The notes beneath the pieces are model-generated. The model was not told where the DNA came from. It did no database searches and was given only the letters and a program-made list of their open reading frames with translations. Both the position numbers and the translations under genes were made by a program. A stretch of 64,000 bases of DNA from Prolixibacter bellariivorans ATCC BAA-1284 (lineage in GTDB: Bacteria > Bacteroidota > Bacteroidia > Bacteroidales > Prolixibacteraceae), in NCBI RefSeq assembly GCF_000621705.1, contig NZ_JHXO01000011.1, positions 124,001 through 188,000 of the forward strand. The letters run 5' to 3'. This document shows, piece by piece, positions 17,677-26,192 of this stretch. Numbering within the stretch: the stretch's first letter is position 1; each line of letters starts with the position of its first letter.

Positions 17677-18438
17677 ATGAACGAACGACCACTGATATTA
17701 CTCACCAATGACGACGGTGTTTATGCCAAAGGTTTAAAGGAGGTTACTGAAGTAATGCGCCTTTTCGGCGATATAGTTGTGGTGGCTCCCGACAGTCCTC
17801 GCTCCGGAATGTCGCATGCCATTACGGTGGATCGGCCTTTGCGTGTGAATAAACTGGAAGAAGAAGACGGTTTGACCATCTATTCATGCACCGGAACACC
17901 GGTTGATTGTGTGAAACTGGCCTGTAACCAGTTGCTCGATCGTTTACCCGATTTTGTGATTTCAGGTATCAACCACGGTGCCAACAGCTCGGTTTCCATT
18001 CTCTATTCCGGAACCATGGGGGGGGCTATCGAGGGGTGCATTCATGGAATTCCATCTATCGGCTTTTCCTTAAATGATTACGATACCGATGCTGATTTCG
18101 GCCGATCTAAAATGGCTGTTGCCCGTATCTTTCAGGTGGTGGTTGAGCATGGTCTGCCCGATGGCGTTTGCCTCAATGTGAACATCCCGAAAGGCGACGT
18201 AAAAGGCATTAATTTTTGTCGTCAAACACGGGGTAAATGGGAAGAGGAGTTCGAACACCGAACCGATCCGCACGGACGAAGCTACTATTGGCTGACGGGT
18301 TATTTCAATAATGCTGAGGCGGAAGCTCGCGACACAGACGATTTTGCCCTGAAAAACGGATATGTTTCGGTGGTACCGGTTACCATCGATTTGACGGCTT
18401 ATCAGGCGTTCCAACATATGAAAACCTGGAAGTTTTAA
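17677..18438 (+). CDS. surE: 5'-nucleotidase / survival protein SurE
   Basis: A 253-residue metal-dependent nucleoside-monophosphate phosphatase of the SurE family. The metal site is in LLTNDDGVYAKG (Asp12, Asp13), with VAPDSPRSGMSHAIT and DFVISGINHGANSS containing the remaining ligand residues (Ser and Asn). The ATG at 17677 places the conserved strand at the N-terminus; a TTG nine codons upstream is rejected because it sits just after the -7 element. Two bases separate its stop from the next ATG, so it is transcribed with the small membrane protein and probably lpxB. Confidence 0.94.
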   Translation: MNERPLILLTNDDGVYAKGLKEVTEVMRLFGDIVVVAPDSPRSGMSHAITVDRPLRVNKLEEEDGLTIYSCTGTPVDCVKLACNQLLDRLPDFVISGINHGANSSVSILYSGTMGGAIEGCIHGIPSIGFSLNDYDTDADFGRSKMAVARIFQVVVEHGLPDGVCLNVNIPKGDVKGINFCRQTRGKWEEEFEHRTDPHGRSYYWLTGYFNNAEAEARDTDDFALKNGYVSVVPVTIDLTAYQAFQHMKTWKF

Positions 18439-18440
18439 CC

Positions 18441-18755
18441 ATGGAAAATCAGGAACAACAAAAGCAGCCGAAGAAGCTGAACAACATTTGGTTGGGTGCG
18501 CTGGCTGGCGTACTGATGCCTTTAGTGTTTTTTATGCTTTACTATTTATTCCGGTTTGGCTACATGCCCTTTTCCACATTTATCAATCGTTTGTTGGAGA
18601 CGAATACAATTATTCATGTGTTGAGTCTGGCCGTTTTTCCCAACCTGGGACTTTTCATGTTGTTTGTCCGGGGAAATCGTTTACGTTCGGGACGTGGCGT
18701 ATTATTAGCGACCATTATATATGCGGTCGTAGCATTTATCGTCAAACTGTCATAA
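18441..18755 (+). CDS. Small hypothetical membrane protein
   Basis: A 104-residue protein without a family I recognise. A polar, lysine-rich N-terminus (about 1-15) is followed by three hydrophobic segments, near 17-40, 56-75 and 84-103, with the positive loop RGNRLRSGRG between the last two. It is probably an integral inner-membrane protein. Its ATG follows the surE stop by two bases and lpxB begins 63 bases later, so it belongs to the surE-lpxB unit and may relate to the cell envelope. The compact spacing supports that it is real. Confidence 0.7.
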   Translation: MENQEQQKQPKKLNNIWLGALAGVLMPLVFFMLYYLFRFGYMPFSTFINRLLETNTIIHVLSLAVFPNLGLFMLFVRGNRLRSGRGVLLATIIYAVVAFIVKLS

Positions 18756-18818
18756 ACGATTTTATCGAATATTCATTCAGAATTTAATTCGATTACTCTA
18801 ACTATAAATTTCCTAAGC

Positions 18819-19943
18819 GTGAAGTATTTTTTCATTGCCGGTGAAGCATCGGGCGATTTACATGCCTCGCATTTGATGCGTGAATTGAAAAAAGAGGATC
18901 CGCAAGCCGAGTTTCGCTATTTTGGTGGCGACTTGATGGAAGCTGAAGGTGGTACGTTGTTGAAGCACTACCGTGAAATGGCTTACATGGGATTCATCAC
19001 GGTAGTAAGAAATCTGGATAAAATAAAAGCAAATTTCAAGCTGGCTGAAGCCGAGTTGCTGGCCTGGAAACCTGATGTATTGGTTTTAGTCGATTACCCG
19101 GGATTTAATCTGCGGATGGCGAGATTTGCCAAAGAGCACAGCATTCGTACCTACTATTATATCTCTCCTAAAATATGGGCGTGGAAGACCAAGCGCGTTA
19201 AGAAGGTGAAGAAATTCATCGATGAGATGTTTACGATTTTTCCTTTCGAAACAGAATTCTACGCCAAATATGATTATCCGGTCCGTTATGTGGGCAACCC
19301 CACAGTTGACGAACTGGCCGTACGTCCCAACCAGGATGAGACATTTGACGCTTTTGTTTCACGAAATCAGCTTTCCGGAAAACCGTTAATTGCGTTACTT
19401 GCCGGAAGCCGGAAGCAGGAAATCAACAATATTCTTCCGGTGATGACGGATGCCGCCGCCCGTTTTCCTGAATACGAATTTGTGCTGGCGGGTGCGCCTT
19501 CTCAGCCTGAAGAGTTCTACAGGCAAGTTTTAAAAGGGAAAGAGATTCCAATCGTATTCAATCAAACGTATGAATTGCTGCAACAGTCGAAAGCGGCGCT
19601 GGTAGCTTCCGGAACCGCAACACTGGAGACTGCGGTGCTAAATATTCCTCAAGTGGTTTGTTACAAAATGGAGTTGGGGAAAATTGCCCGCTGGGGAAGG
19701 CCGTTTTTGCTGAAGATTCCTTATTTTTCGCTGGTCAACCTGATTGTAGACCGCGAAATTGTGACGGAGTTGTTCCAGGACCATTGTACCGTCGATACCG
19801 TGAGCACGGAATTGAAGAAAATTCTGGACAATAAATCCTACCGGGAGAAAATGTTGGCTGGTTATGACGAAATGCGCCAGCGTTTAGGTGAACCCGGATG
19901 TGCTGCGCGGGCTGCTAAACAGATGGTTGAGCTGCTGAAATAA
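18819..19943 (+). CDS. lpxB: Lipid-A-disaccharide synthase
   Basis: A 374-residue GT19 glycosyltransferase that joins lipid X and UDP-2,3-diacylglucosamine to form the lipid A disaccharide at the inner membrane. The N-terminal FFIAGEASGDLHASHLM is diagnostic. VLVDYPGFNLRMA, YYISPKIWAWK and LLAGSRKQEINN follow in the expected order. ASGTATLETAVLNIPQVVCYK is the sugar-nucleotide site. The start is GTG (18819); no closer ATG keeps the conserved strand. It lies in an envelope-related unit with surE upstream and gldFG 24 bases downstream. Confidence 0.95.
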   Translation: MKYFFIAGEASGDLHASHLMRELKKEDPQAEFRYFGGDLMEAEGGTLLKHYREMAYMGFITVVRNLDKIKANFKLAEAELLAWKPDVLVLVDYPGFNLRMARFAKEHSIRTYYYISPKIWAWKTKRVKKVKKFIDEMFTIFPFETEFYAKYDYPVRYVGNPTVDELAVRPNQDETFDAFVSRNQLSGKPLIALLAGSRKQEINNILPVMTDAAARFPEYEFVLAGAPSQPEEFYRQVLKGKEIPIVFNQTYELLQQSKAALVASGTATLETAVLNIPQVVCYKMELGKIARWGRPFLLKIPYFSLVNLIVDREIVTELFQDHCTVDTVSTELKKILDNKSYREKMLAGYDEMRQRLGEPGCAARAAKQMVELLK

Positions 19944-19967
19944 TTCATTCGATAAATATTGCCGTAT

Positions 19968-22385
19968 ATGTACAGTCTGTTCAGAAAGGAAATCAACCAG
20001 TTTTTCGGTTCTCTGATCGGTTACCTGGTGATTGCCGTTTTTTTGCTTTCCACTGGTTTATTTCTTTGGGTCTTTAACGGGAATTACAACATCCCGGATG
20101 GTGGTTATGCTACGTTGGATGGACTTTTTTCCATGGCTCCGTGGGTGTATTTGTTCCTGATTCCGGCGGTTACCATGCGGATGTTTGCCGATGAGAAGCG
20201 CACGGGAACCTTGGAGCTATTGCTCACCCGACCGCTTTCCTCGTTTCAGTTAGTTGGGGCGAAGTATTTGGCAGCGCTGGTCGTCGTTGCACTTTCGTTA
20301 TTGCCCACTCTGCTCTATTTTTTCTCGGTATACCAATTAGGAAATCCTGTAGGAAGCATCGATACCGGTGCTACTTGGGGAAGTTACCTGGGGCTTTTCT
20401 TTTTGGCGGCTATTTATCTTTCCATTGGGCTTTTTGCCTCCTCTCTGACGGACAACCAAATTGTGGCTTTTATTCTGTCGCTGTTTCTGTCATTTTTCTG
20501 GTACACCGGATTTGATTTTGTCGCAGGTCTGCCTATTCCTTCCGGCATTGCCGAAACTCTTTCGTCGTTGGGGATTAATCAACATTACGAATCGGTGAGC
20601 CGTGGTGTCCTCGACTCCCGCGATTTGTACTACTTCCTGGCGATGGTTGGCTTGTTTTTATTGCTTACGCAGATTTCGCTCTTCTGGAAGCGTTATTCGA
20701 AGAAGCAAGCTATTTCCCGTTTGGGAATTTATATTGTGGCGACCACATTTGCAGCGATTCTGATGACGAATCATTTCTTTCGTATTGACTTTACTGCGGA
20801 AAAACGTTTCACCCTGGCTGAGCAGACCCGTAAAATCATGGAAGAGGTTGACCAACCAGCCATTGTTAATGTTTACCTGAAAGGAGATATGTTGCCGGCC
20901 GGATTTCGGAAGCTGGCTAAGGCCGTGAAGGAAAAATTGCTCGACATGAATGTGTATGCCGGAGCTCCGGTGCATGTTCAGTTTATCGATCCTTACCAGG
21001 ATGTGAAACCGTCGCAACGTAAAGGATATTTTGATTCATTGATTGACGAAGGTCTGAAGCCGACCGATTTACGCATTAAAACCGATCAGGGAACTTCTAC
21101 CCGGCTTATTTTTCCGTCGGCTGTTGTCCGGCTTCATGGGCATGAAGTAGTGGTCAACTTCCTGCAAAACGATCCCTCGTTGCCGGCAGAAGAGAATCTG
21201 AATCGTTCTATCGAATTGCTGGAATACCAATTTGCCCGTGCTTTCAGGGTGCTGATGCAGCACAAAAAGCAAAAAGTGGCTTTCCTGACTGGCCATCGTG
21301 AACTAAGTCAATGGCAGGTAAAGGATATTTCAAATGCTCTCAGCGAAAACTACGATGTAGTAAGGATAACTCCGGATGATTTATTGGCAGCTCCGGATAG
21401 TTTCCGTGCTGTCATTGTTGCGGACCCGGAAAAAGCTTTCCCTGAAAGGGATAAATTCGCACTTGACCAATACGCTATGAAAGGTGGTCGATTGATGTGG
21501 CTTATCGATCCGGTGCAGGTAAGTATGGATAGTCTATCCGAGGGCATGATGACGCTGGCGTTTCCACGAAATCTGAATTTGCAGGATCAATTGTTTCATT
21601 ACGGCGTTCGTCTCAATCACGATTTGATTCAGGATGTGCAGTGTCGTATGATTCCTGTGAATACCGCTTTGACCGGACAACCTCCCAAATTTACACCGGC
21701 GCCCTGGTATTTCTCGCCACTGTTGATGCCATCTCAGAATTCACCGGTAGGGAAGAATTTGAATCGCCTGATGGCTGATTTTGTTAGCTCACTCGAACTG
21801 GTTGGCGAAAATCAGGATGTGAAAAAGACGGTTCTGCTTACTTCTTCGGCTTATTCCCGAACAACGGAAACGCCTATGGAAGTGAGCCTGGATATGATTA
21901 ATGAACCGCCGGCCCGCGAGCTTTTTACGCAGCATTACATTCCGGTAGGTGTGTTACTCGAAGGTAAGTTTTCGTCCGTATTCAAAAACCGGATGTTAAA
22001 CGAGTTGCATTTGCCGGCCGGAATGAAACCTCGTTATGAAAGTCCTCAGACGAAGATGATGGTTTTCTCGGATGGAAATCTGATTGCGAATAAAGTGCAT
22101 GAAACGCCAAAAGGTGTTCAGATTTTGCCGCTCGGATACGATCGTTACACAAAACAAACTTTCGGAAATAAAGCGTTTTTTGTGAATGCGGTACAGTATT
22201 TATGCGACGATTCGGGATTGATGGAATTACGCACCCGAACGGTAAAACTGCGCTTGTTGGACAAGGTGAAACTACGCGAAGAAAAATTGAAATGGCAATT
22301 GCTGAACCTCCTTGTTCCGGTGCTGTTTATCTTATTGTTTGGTGTCGTTTTCAACTTTATCAGACGAAAACGTTATGCACATTAA
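19968..22385 (+). CDS. Fused GldF-GldG gliding-motility-type ABC transporter subunit
   Basis: An 805-residue fusion. Residues about 1-240 are an ABC-2 permease of the GldF kind, with six hydrophobic segments and the motif FADEKRTGTLELLLTRPLS. From about 250 comes a GldG-type part: one membrane segment, then FTAEKRFTLAEQTRKIM, a long extracytoplasmic domain with VAFLTGHRELSQWQVKD, and a C-terminal membrane segment ending RRKRYAH. In Flavobacterium gldF and gldG are separate genes that work with the ATPase GldA; no ATPase gene is in this window. The start is ATG 19968, since a TTG three codons earlier is weaker. The role may be motility or a general envelope function; many non-gliding Bacteroidota keep these genes. 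Confidence 0.88.
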   Translation: MYSLFRKEINQFFGSLIGYLVIAVFLLSTGLFLWVFNGNYNIPDGGYATLDGLFSMAPWVYLFLIPAVTMRMFADEKRTGTLELLLTRPLSSFQLVGAKYLAALVVVALSLLPTLLYFFSVYQLGNPVGSIDTGATWGSYLGLFFLAAIYLSIGLFASSLTDNQIVAFILSLFLSFFWYTGFDFVAGLPIPSGIAETLSSLGINQHYESVSRGVLDSRDLYYFLAMVGLFLLLTQISLFWKRYSKKQAISRLGIYIVATTFAAILMTNHFFRIDFTAEKRFTLAEQTRKIMEEVDQPAIVNVYLKGDMLPAGFRKLAKAVKEKLLDMNVYAGAPVHVQFIDPYQDVKPSQRKGYFDSLIDEGLKPTDLRIKTDQGTSTRLIFPSAVVRLHGHEVVVNFLQNDPSLPAEENLNRSIELLEYQFARAFRVLMQHKKQKVAFLTGHRELSQWQVKDISNALSENYDVVRITPDDLLAAPDSFRAVIVADPEKAFPERDKFALDQYAMKGGRLMWLIDPVQVSMDSLSEGMMTLAFPRNLNLQDQLFHYGVRLNHDLIQDVQCRMIPVNTALTGQPPKFTPAPWYFSPLLMPSQNSPVGKNLNRLMADFVSSLELVGENQDVKKTVLLTSSAYSRTTETPMEVSLDMINEPPARELFTQHYIPVGVLLEGKFSSVFKNRMLNELHLPAGMKPRYESPQTKMMVFSDGNLIANKVHETPKGVQILPLGYDRYTKQTFGNKAFFVNAVQYLCDDSGLMELRTRTVKLRLLDKVKLREEKLKWQLLNLLVPVLFILLFGVVFNFIRRKRYAH

Positions 22386-22535
22386 GTTAATAAATTGAAA
22401 GAAAAACGTATATTGCGGGGTAGGCAAAGTAGGCGAATGTTTGTATCTTCGTAATGTATCTGCCTTGTCCGGACCAAGTGCCGAAAATGAAGGCTAAGTA
22501 ATTGAGAATCGTTTAAAAACTAAGAATAACTACCC

Positions 22536-23663
22536 ATGAGATTTGTCGTTTCGAGTACCGAATTACTGAGGCATCTTAATGCAATCAGCAGGGTCATCAG
22601 CAACAAAAATACCTTGCCTATCCTCGATAATTTCCTGTTTCAACTCGAGGGCAATACCCTAACGGTTACTGCTTCCGATTTGGAAACAACGCTTATTACT
22701 ACACTTTCGTTGGAAAATACCGAGGGAGATGGAAATATTGCCATCCCGGCTAAGATTGTAATTGATACCCTGAAAGAGTTTCCCGAACAGCCGCTGACTT
22801 TTAATATTAACATGGATACCATGGCAGTGGAGATTCTTTCCGAAAACGGTAAATTCTCGATTGTCGGGCAAAACGGCACTGATTTTCCACAATTGCCTGA
22901 GCTTGGAGATGGAGCAACCAGTCTTAATATGCCACATGATGTGCTGTTGAGTGGAATTAATAAGACCCTGTTTGCTACTGCAGACGATGAGTTGCGTCCG
23001 GTGATGAATGGTATTTATATCGAGTTGTCGGAAGATGATTTGACATTTGTTGCGTCCGATGCGCACAAACTGGTTCGTTACAAACGTAGTGATGCCCGGG
23101 CCGATGTTCAATCATCTTTCATTCTTCCGAAGAAGCCGGCTTCGTTGCTGAAGAACTTGCTGCCACGCGAAGACTTCGATGTAAAGCTCGCGTTTGATGA
23201 TAAGAATGCATTTTTCAGCCTAACCGGTTTTAAAGTGGTTTGCCGTCTGGTGGAAGGAAATTATCCAGCTTACAATTCAGTTATTCCGGTGAATAATCCG
23301 AACAAACTGACGGTTGACCGGGTAGAGTTTTATAATACCTTGAAGCGTGTGTCGGTTTTCTCGAATCAGGCAAGTAACCTGGTGAAGTTGGCTTTGACAT
23401 CTGCGGAAATGGTGGTTTCAGCGCAGGACGTCGACTTTGCCATTTCGGCCGTCGAGCGAATCAAATGCCAGTACGAAGGTCAGGAAATGGAAATTGGTTT
23501 TAAGTCGACTTTCCTTCTTGAAATTCTTTCCAATTTATCTTCTACCGAAGTTCAGGTGGAACTTTCGGACCCGACAAGAGCCGGAATTTTACTGCCTGCA
23601 GAAAAAGAAATAGAAGAAGAAGATGTACTTATGCTTCTGATGCCGATGATGATCAATGCGTAA
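22536..23663 (+). CDS. dnaN: DNA polymerase III beta sliding clamp
   Basis: A 375-residue sliding clamp with three repeated clamp domains. The N-terminus FVVSSTELLRHLNAISRVI and the internal NTLPILDNFLFQLEG are typical. FVASDAHKLVRYKRSDA and the C-terminal LLMPMMI, the usual peptide-binding pocket end, complete it. It makes a ring on DNA that tethers the replicative polymerase and other factors. No dnaA or recF is adjacent, so this is not the classic origin arrangement. An exonuclease gene follows after a hairpin terminator. Confidence 0.96.
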   Translation: MRFVVSSTELLRHLNAISRVISNKNTLPILDNFLFQLEGNTLTVTASDLETTLITTLSLENTEGDGNIAIPAKIVIDTLKEFPEQPLTFNINMDTMAVEILSENGKFSIVGQNGTDFPQLPELGDGATSLNMPHDVLLSGINKTLFATADDELRPVMNGIYIELSEDDLTFVASDAHKLVRYKRSDARADVQSSFILPKKPASLLKNLLPREDFDVKLAFDDKNAFFSLTGFKVVCRLVEGNYPAYNSVIPVNNPNKLTVDRVEFYNTLKRVSVFSNQASNLVKLALTSAEMVVSAQDVDFAISAVERIKCQYEGQEMEIGFKSTFLLEILSNLSSTEVQVELSDPTRAGILLPAEKEIEEEDVLMLLMPMMINA

Positions 23664-23693
23664 ACGGAATTTTTATTGAAATAATCATAGATA

Positions 23694-23728
23694 AACCTGA
23701 CAGAATCCCGCTTCTGTTAGGTTTTTTG
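23694..23728 (+). terminator. Terminator after dnaN
   Basis: A 12-bp stem, AACCTGACAGAA / TTCTGTTAGGTT with one G-T pair, closes a six-base loop and runs into six T. It ends only about 15 bases before the exonuclease ATG. Confidence 0.88.
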
Positions 23729-23742
23729 TTACATGTAATTTT

Positions 23743-24552
23743 ATGGAACTGAATTTGAAAAATCCACTGGTGTTTCTCGATCTTGAGACTACTGGTATCA
23801 ATATTGTCACCGACCGGATTGTCGAAATTGCCTTTCTGAAGATACTTCCTGACGGAAAGCAGGAGGAAAAATTGATGCTGATTAATCCGGAAATGCCCAT
23901 TCCGGCTCAGTCATCCGCGATTCACGGAATCAAAGATGAAGATGTGAAAGATGCACCGACGTTTAAGGAAGTGGCCAAGGTTCTGGCAAAATTCGTAGAA
24001 GGCTGCGATTTAGCCGGATTCAACTCCAATCGGTTCGATATTCCGTTACTTTCGGAAGAGTTTCTTCGGGCAGAAGTGGATATTGATTTGAAAAAACGAA
24101 AATTCATTGATGTACAGACGATCTTCCATAAAATGGAAAAACGTACGCTGGGTGCTGCTTATGAGTTCTATTGCAACAAAGAGCTGGAGAATGCACATAG
24201 CGCCATGGTCGATACCGTTGCTACCTACGAAGTATTGAAATCGCAACTTGACCGTTATTCTGCGGAAGAAGCCGAAGCCAGAGGCAAGAAGTTTAGTCCA
24301 CTCGTAAATGATGTGGATAAATTGTCAGAGTTCTCGTCGTTTGATCGGAATGTGGATTTTGCCGGACGCATTGTGTATAACAGTGATGGCGTTGAGGTTT
24401 TCAATTTCGGAAAACACAAAGGAAAACCTGTAGAGCAGGTGCTGAAGGAAGAACCCGGTTATTACGGATGGATGTTGAATGGAGAGTTTCCGCTGTATAC
24501 CAAAAAAGTATTGACAGCTATTCGGTTGCGTGCATTTAGCAACAATGGCTGA
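23743..24552 (+). CDS. DEDDh 3'-5' exonuclease with C-terminal DUF3820-like domain
   Basis: A 269-residue exonuclease related to the DNA polymerase III epsilon subunit. The DEDDh residues are visible: FLDLETTGI (Asp13, Glu15), GFNSNRFDIPLL (Asp99), and AHSAMVDT (His152, Asp157). After about residue 215 a short second domain, VFNFGKHKGKPVEQVLKEEPGYYGWML, matches the DUF3820 / quorum-of-lysines type seen in Bacteroidota exonucleases. It probably trims DNA in repair or replication; proofreading is possible given the neighbouring dnaN but not shown. Confidence 0.87.
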   Translation: MELNLKNPLVFLDLETTGINIVTDRIVEIAFLKILPDGKQEEKLMLINPEMPIPAQSSAIHGIKDEDVKDAPTFKEVAKVLAKFVEGCDLAGFNSNRFDIPLLSEEFLRAEVDIDLKKRKFIDVQTIFHKMEKRTLGAAYEFYCNKELENAHSAMVDTVATYEVLKSQLDRYSAEEAEARGKKFSPLVNDVDKLSEFSSFDRNVDFAGRIVYNSDGVEVFNFGKHKGKPVEQVLKEEPGYYGWMLNGEFPLYTKKVLTAIRLRAFSNNG

Positions 24553-24579
24553 TCGACAGAATTAGCTAAATAAAGACAT

Positions 24580-25194
24580 ATGAAAATCATTTGCATCGGC
24601 CGGAATTACTCAGAACACGCTAAGGAACTGAAAAATGAAGTTCCTACCGAACCGGTCTACTTCATGAAGCCGGACTCGGCACTTTTGTTGAGGAATCGTC
24701 CTTTTTATATTCCTGATTTTTCCAATGAAATACACCACGAGGTGGAGCTGGTAGTAAAAGTCGGGCGCTTAGGCAAAAACATTCAGGAAAAATTTGCTCA
24801 CCGGTATTACGATGAAATTGGCTTGGGAGTCGATTTCACAGCGCGTGATATTCAGCGCGAATGCAAAGCGAAAGGTTTGCCCTGGGAAAAGGCCAAAGGC
24901 TTCGATTCATCGGCGGTGCTGAGCAACGAGTTTATTGCTAAATCAGAGTTAGGCGATGTGAACAATATTGCTTTTTCGATGAAGAAGAATGGTGAAGTGG
25001 TTCAGGATGGGAATTCATCGGACATGCTTTTCAATATTGACAAGATTATTGCTTACGTTTCCCAATTTATGACACTGAAGATGGGGGATTTGATTTATAC
25101 CGGAACCCCCTCAGGAGTTGGGCCGGTAGCTATCGGCGATCGGCTGGAAGGTCTTATTGGCGACAAGCAGATGTTTGATTTTCAGATAAAATAA
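24580..25194 (+). CDS. Fumarylacetoacetate hydrolase family protein
   Basis: A 204-residue FAH-superfamily protein, the short single-domain form. KIICIGRNYSEHAKEL opens the protein. The metal-binding acids lie in FSNEIHHEVELVVKVGR, and GLGVDFTARDIQ and DLIYTGTPSGVGP are the other conserved blocks. Family members act as oxaloacetate decarboxylase/tautomerase, acylpyruvase or 2-hydroxyhepta-2,4-diene-1,7-dioate isomerase. Short forms close to this one are often oxaloacetate tautomerase or acylpyruvate hydrolase, so the exact reaction is not assigned. It follows the exonuclease by 27 bases. Confidence 0.88.
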   Translation: MKIICIGRNYSEHAKELKNEVPTEPVYFMKPDSALLLRNRPFYIPDFSNEIHHEVELVVKVGRLGKNIQEKFAHRYYDEIGLGVDFTARDIQRECKAKGLPWEKAKGFDSSAVLSNEFIAKSELGDVNNIAFSMKKNGEVVQDGNSSDMLFNIDKIIAYVSQFMTLKMGDLIYTGTPSGVGPVAIGDRLEGLIGDKQMFDFQIK

Positions 25195-25213
25195 CTGTAC
25201 TGGCAGTAAAAAA

Positions 25214-25245
25214 GAGCCGGAATTCAAATCGATTCCGGCTTTTTA
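25214..25245. terminator. Bidirectional terminator between convergent genes
   Basis: AGCCGGAAT / ATTCCGGCT forms a 9-bp stem, with a T run on the right and an A run on the left. It can end both the FAH-family gene and the minus-strand outer-membrane protein gene. Confidence 0.88.
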
Positions 25246-25248
25246 TGG

Positions 25249-26070
25249 CTATCGGAAAAGCAGGCCGACCCGTAACGATAGCCTGTTGATATCCCTGTTC
25301 TTTTTGTAGTAATTGGTGTCACCTTCGTCTCCCTGTTGGTAGGTGAGTCGTTGGAAACGATAGCCGCAACTAAAAATCCAGCCCATATCATTGTTCATCA
25401 TTCGCATGATGGAAAACTCCGGGTTGAGACTGATTCCTCCTTTTGTCTTCAGCTTTATACCAGTGTAATAGGAGTTGGGGACGTAAAAATCGGAATAGTA
25501 CGGGGTGTAGGTAGTTATGTCTTTTTCGCGCGCTAGGGGAACACTCCAACCGCCTTTTAGGCTAATGATTGGGGTAAACTGTCCGGTTGAGAAGAAGAAA
25601 CTGGCAGTCGCATGCAGAGGCATCACACCGTCGTCGAAGAAGTCGATTCCTGTCTCGAATCCCGGGGCAAACCATGAACTCAACCGGTATCCTTGCAAAA
25701 TGCTAAAACTAAAGGGAGCGTCGTTCTCTTCACTCCGGTTTCCTAACAGAACTCCAGCTTGCACGGTACCAAAATAGCCTTTTTGGTAACTGGATATTTC
25801 AGGTCGGCTGATTTCCGCTAGCTCGATTTGCGAACCATCTTTATTCTTTAATACCAGGCTACTTCCGGGAAGCCATGATTTTCCGTCTTTCGAAATCAGG
25901 TAGAATTTGTTTTCGCCGTCGGCTATTCGCAGTACGCGACCTTTTTTAACCTTCATTACCCTTCCATTCAGGGTATCAAGCGTAATTCCCTCGGAAACAA
26001 TTTTTACATTCTGAGCTGACAAGTGGGAGAAAAAAAAGCAAGTGAATACTAAGAGGCAAATTCTTTTCAT
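25249..26070 (-). CDS. Hypothetical outer-membrane beta-barrel protein
   Basis: A 273-residue exported protein. From the ATG at 26070 the N-terminus MKRICLLVFTCFFFSHLSAQ is a clear signal peptide; a longer frame starting at 26172 would put 34 polar residues before it and run toward the divergent gene. After a small N-terminal domain (KIVSEGITLDTLNGRVMKVKKGRVLRI, about 20-85) the rest alternates aromatic and polar strands, such as GYRLSSWFAPGFETGIDFF, and ends in SLRVGLLFR with a terminal aromatic, as in outer-membrane barrels. No named family is recognised. It is divergent from the LVIVD lipoprotein gene. Confidence 0.75.
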   Translation of the reverse strand: MKRICLLVFTCFFFSHLSAQNVKIVSEGITLDTLNGRVMKVKKGRVLRIADGENKFYLISKDGKSWLPGSSLVLKNKDGSQIELAEISRPEISSYQKGYFGTVQAGVLLGNRSEENDAPFSFSILQGYRLSSWFAPGFETGIDFFDDGVMPLHATASFFFSTGQFTPIISLKGGWSVPLAREKDITTYTPYYSDFYVPNSYYTGIKLKTKGGISLNPEFSIMRMMNNDMGWIFSCGYRFQRLTYQQGDEGDTNYYKKNRDINRLSLRVGLLFR

Positions 26071-26192
26071 TGTTAGTTCGGGTTTTAATTCATTTGATAG
26101 ACGAAGGCTATACTTAATAAGGTTGCGTTCTCTTTTCAACGCAACCGAAAATTTGTTTTCTGCATCTTTCAAACAAACAAAACCTGACCGCT

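Noticed and set aside
22444-22451. TATCTTCG as a dnaN promoter
   Set aside because: One base off the -7 consensus and without a -33 element at normal spacing; not strong enough to list.
26071-26172. 34-codon extension of the outer-membrane protein
   Set aside because: It puts polar sequence before a clear signal peptide and fills most of the divergent promoter region.
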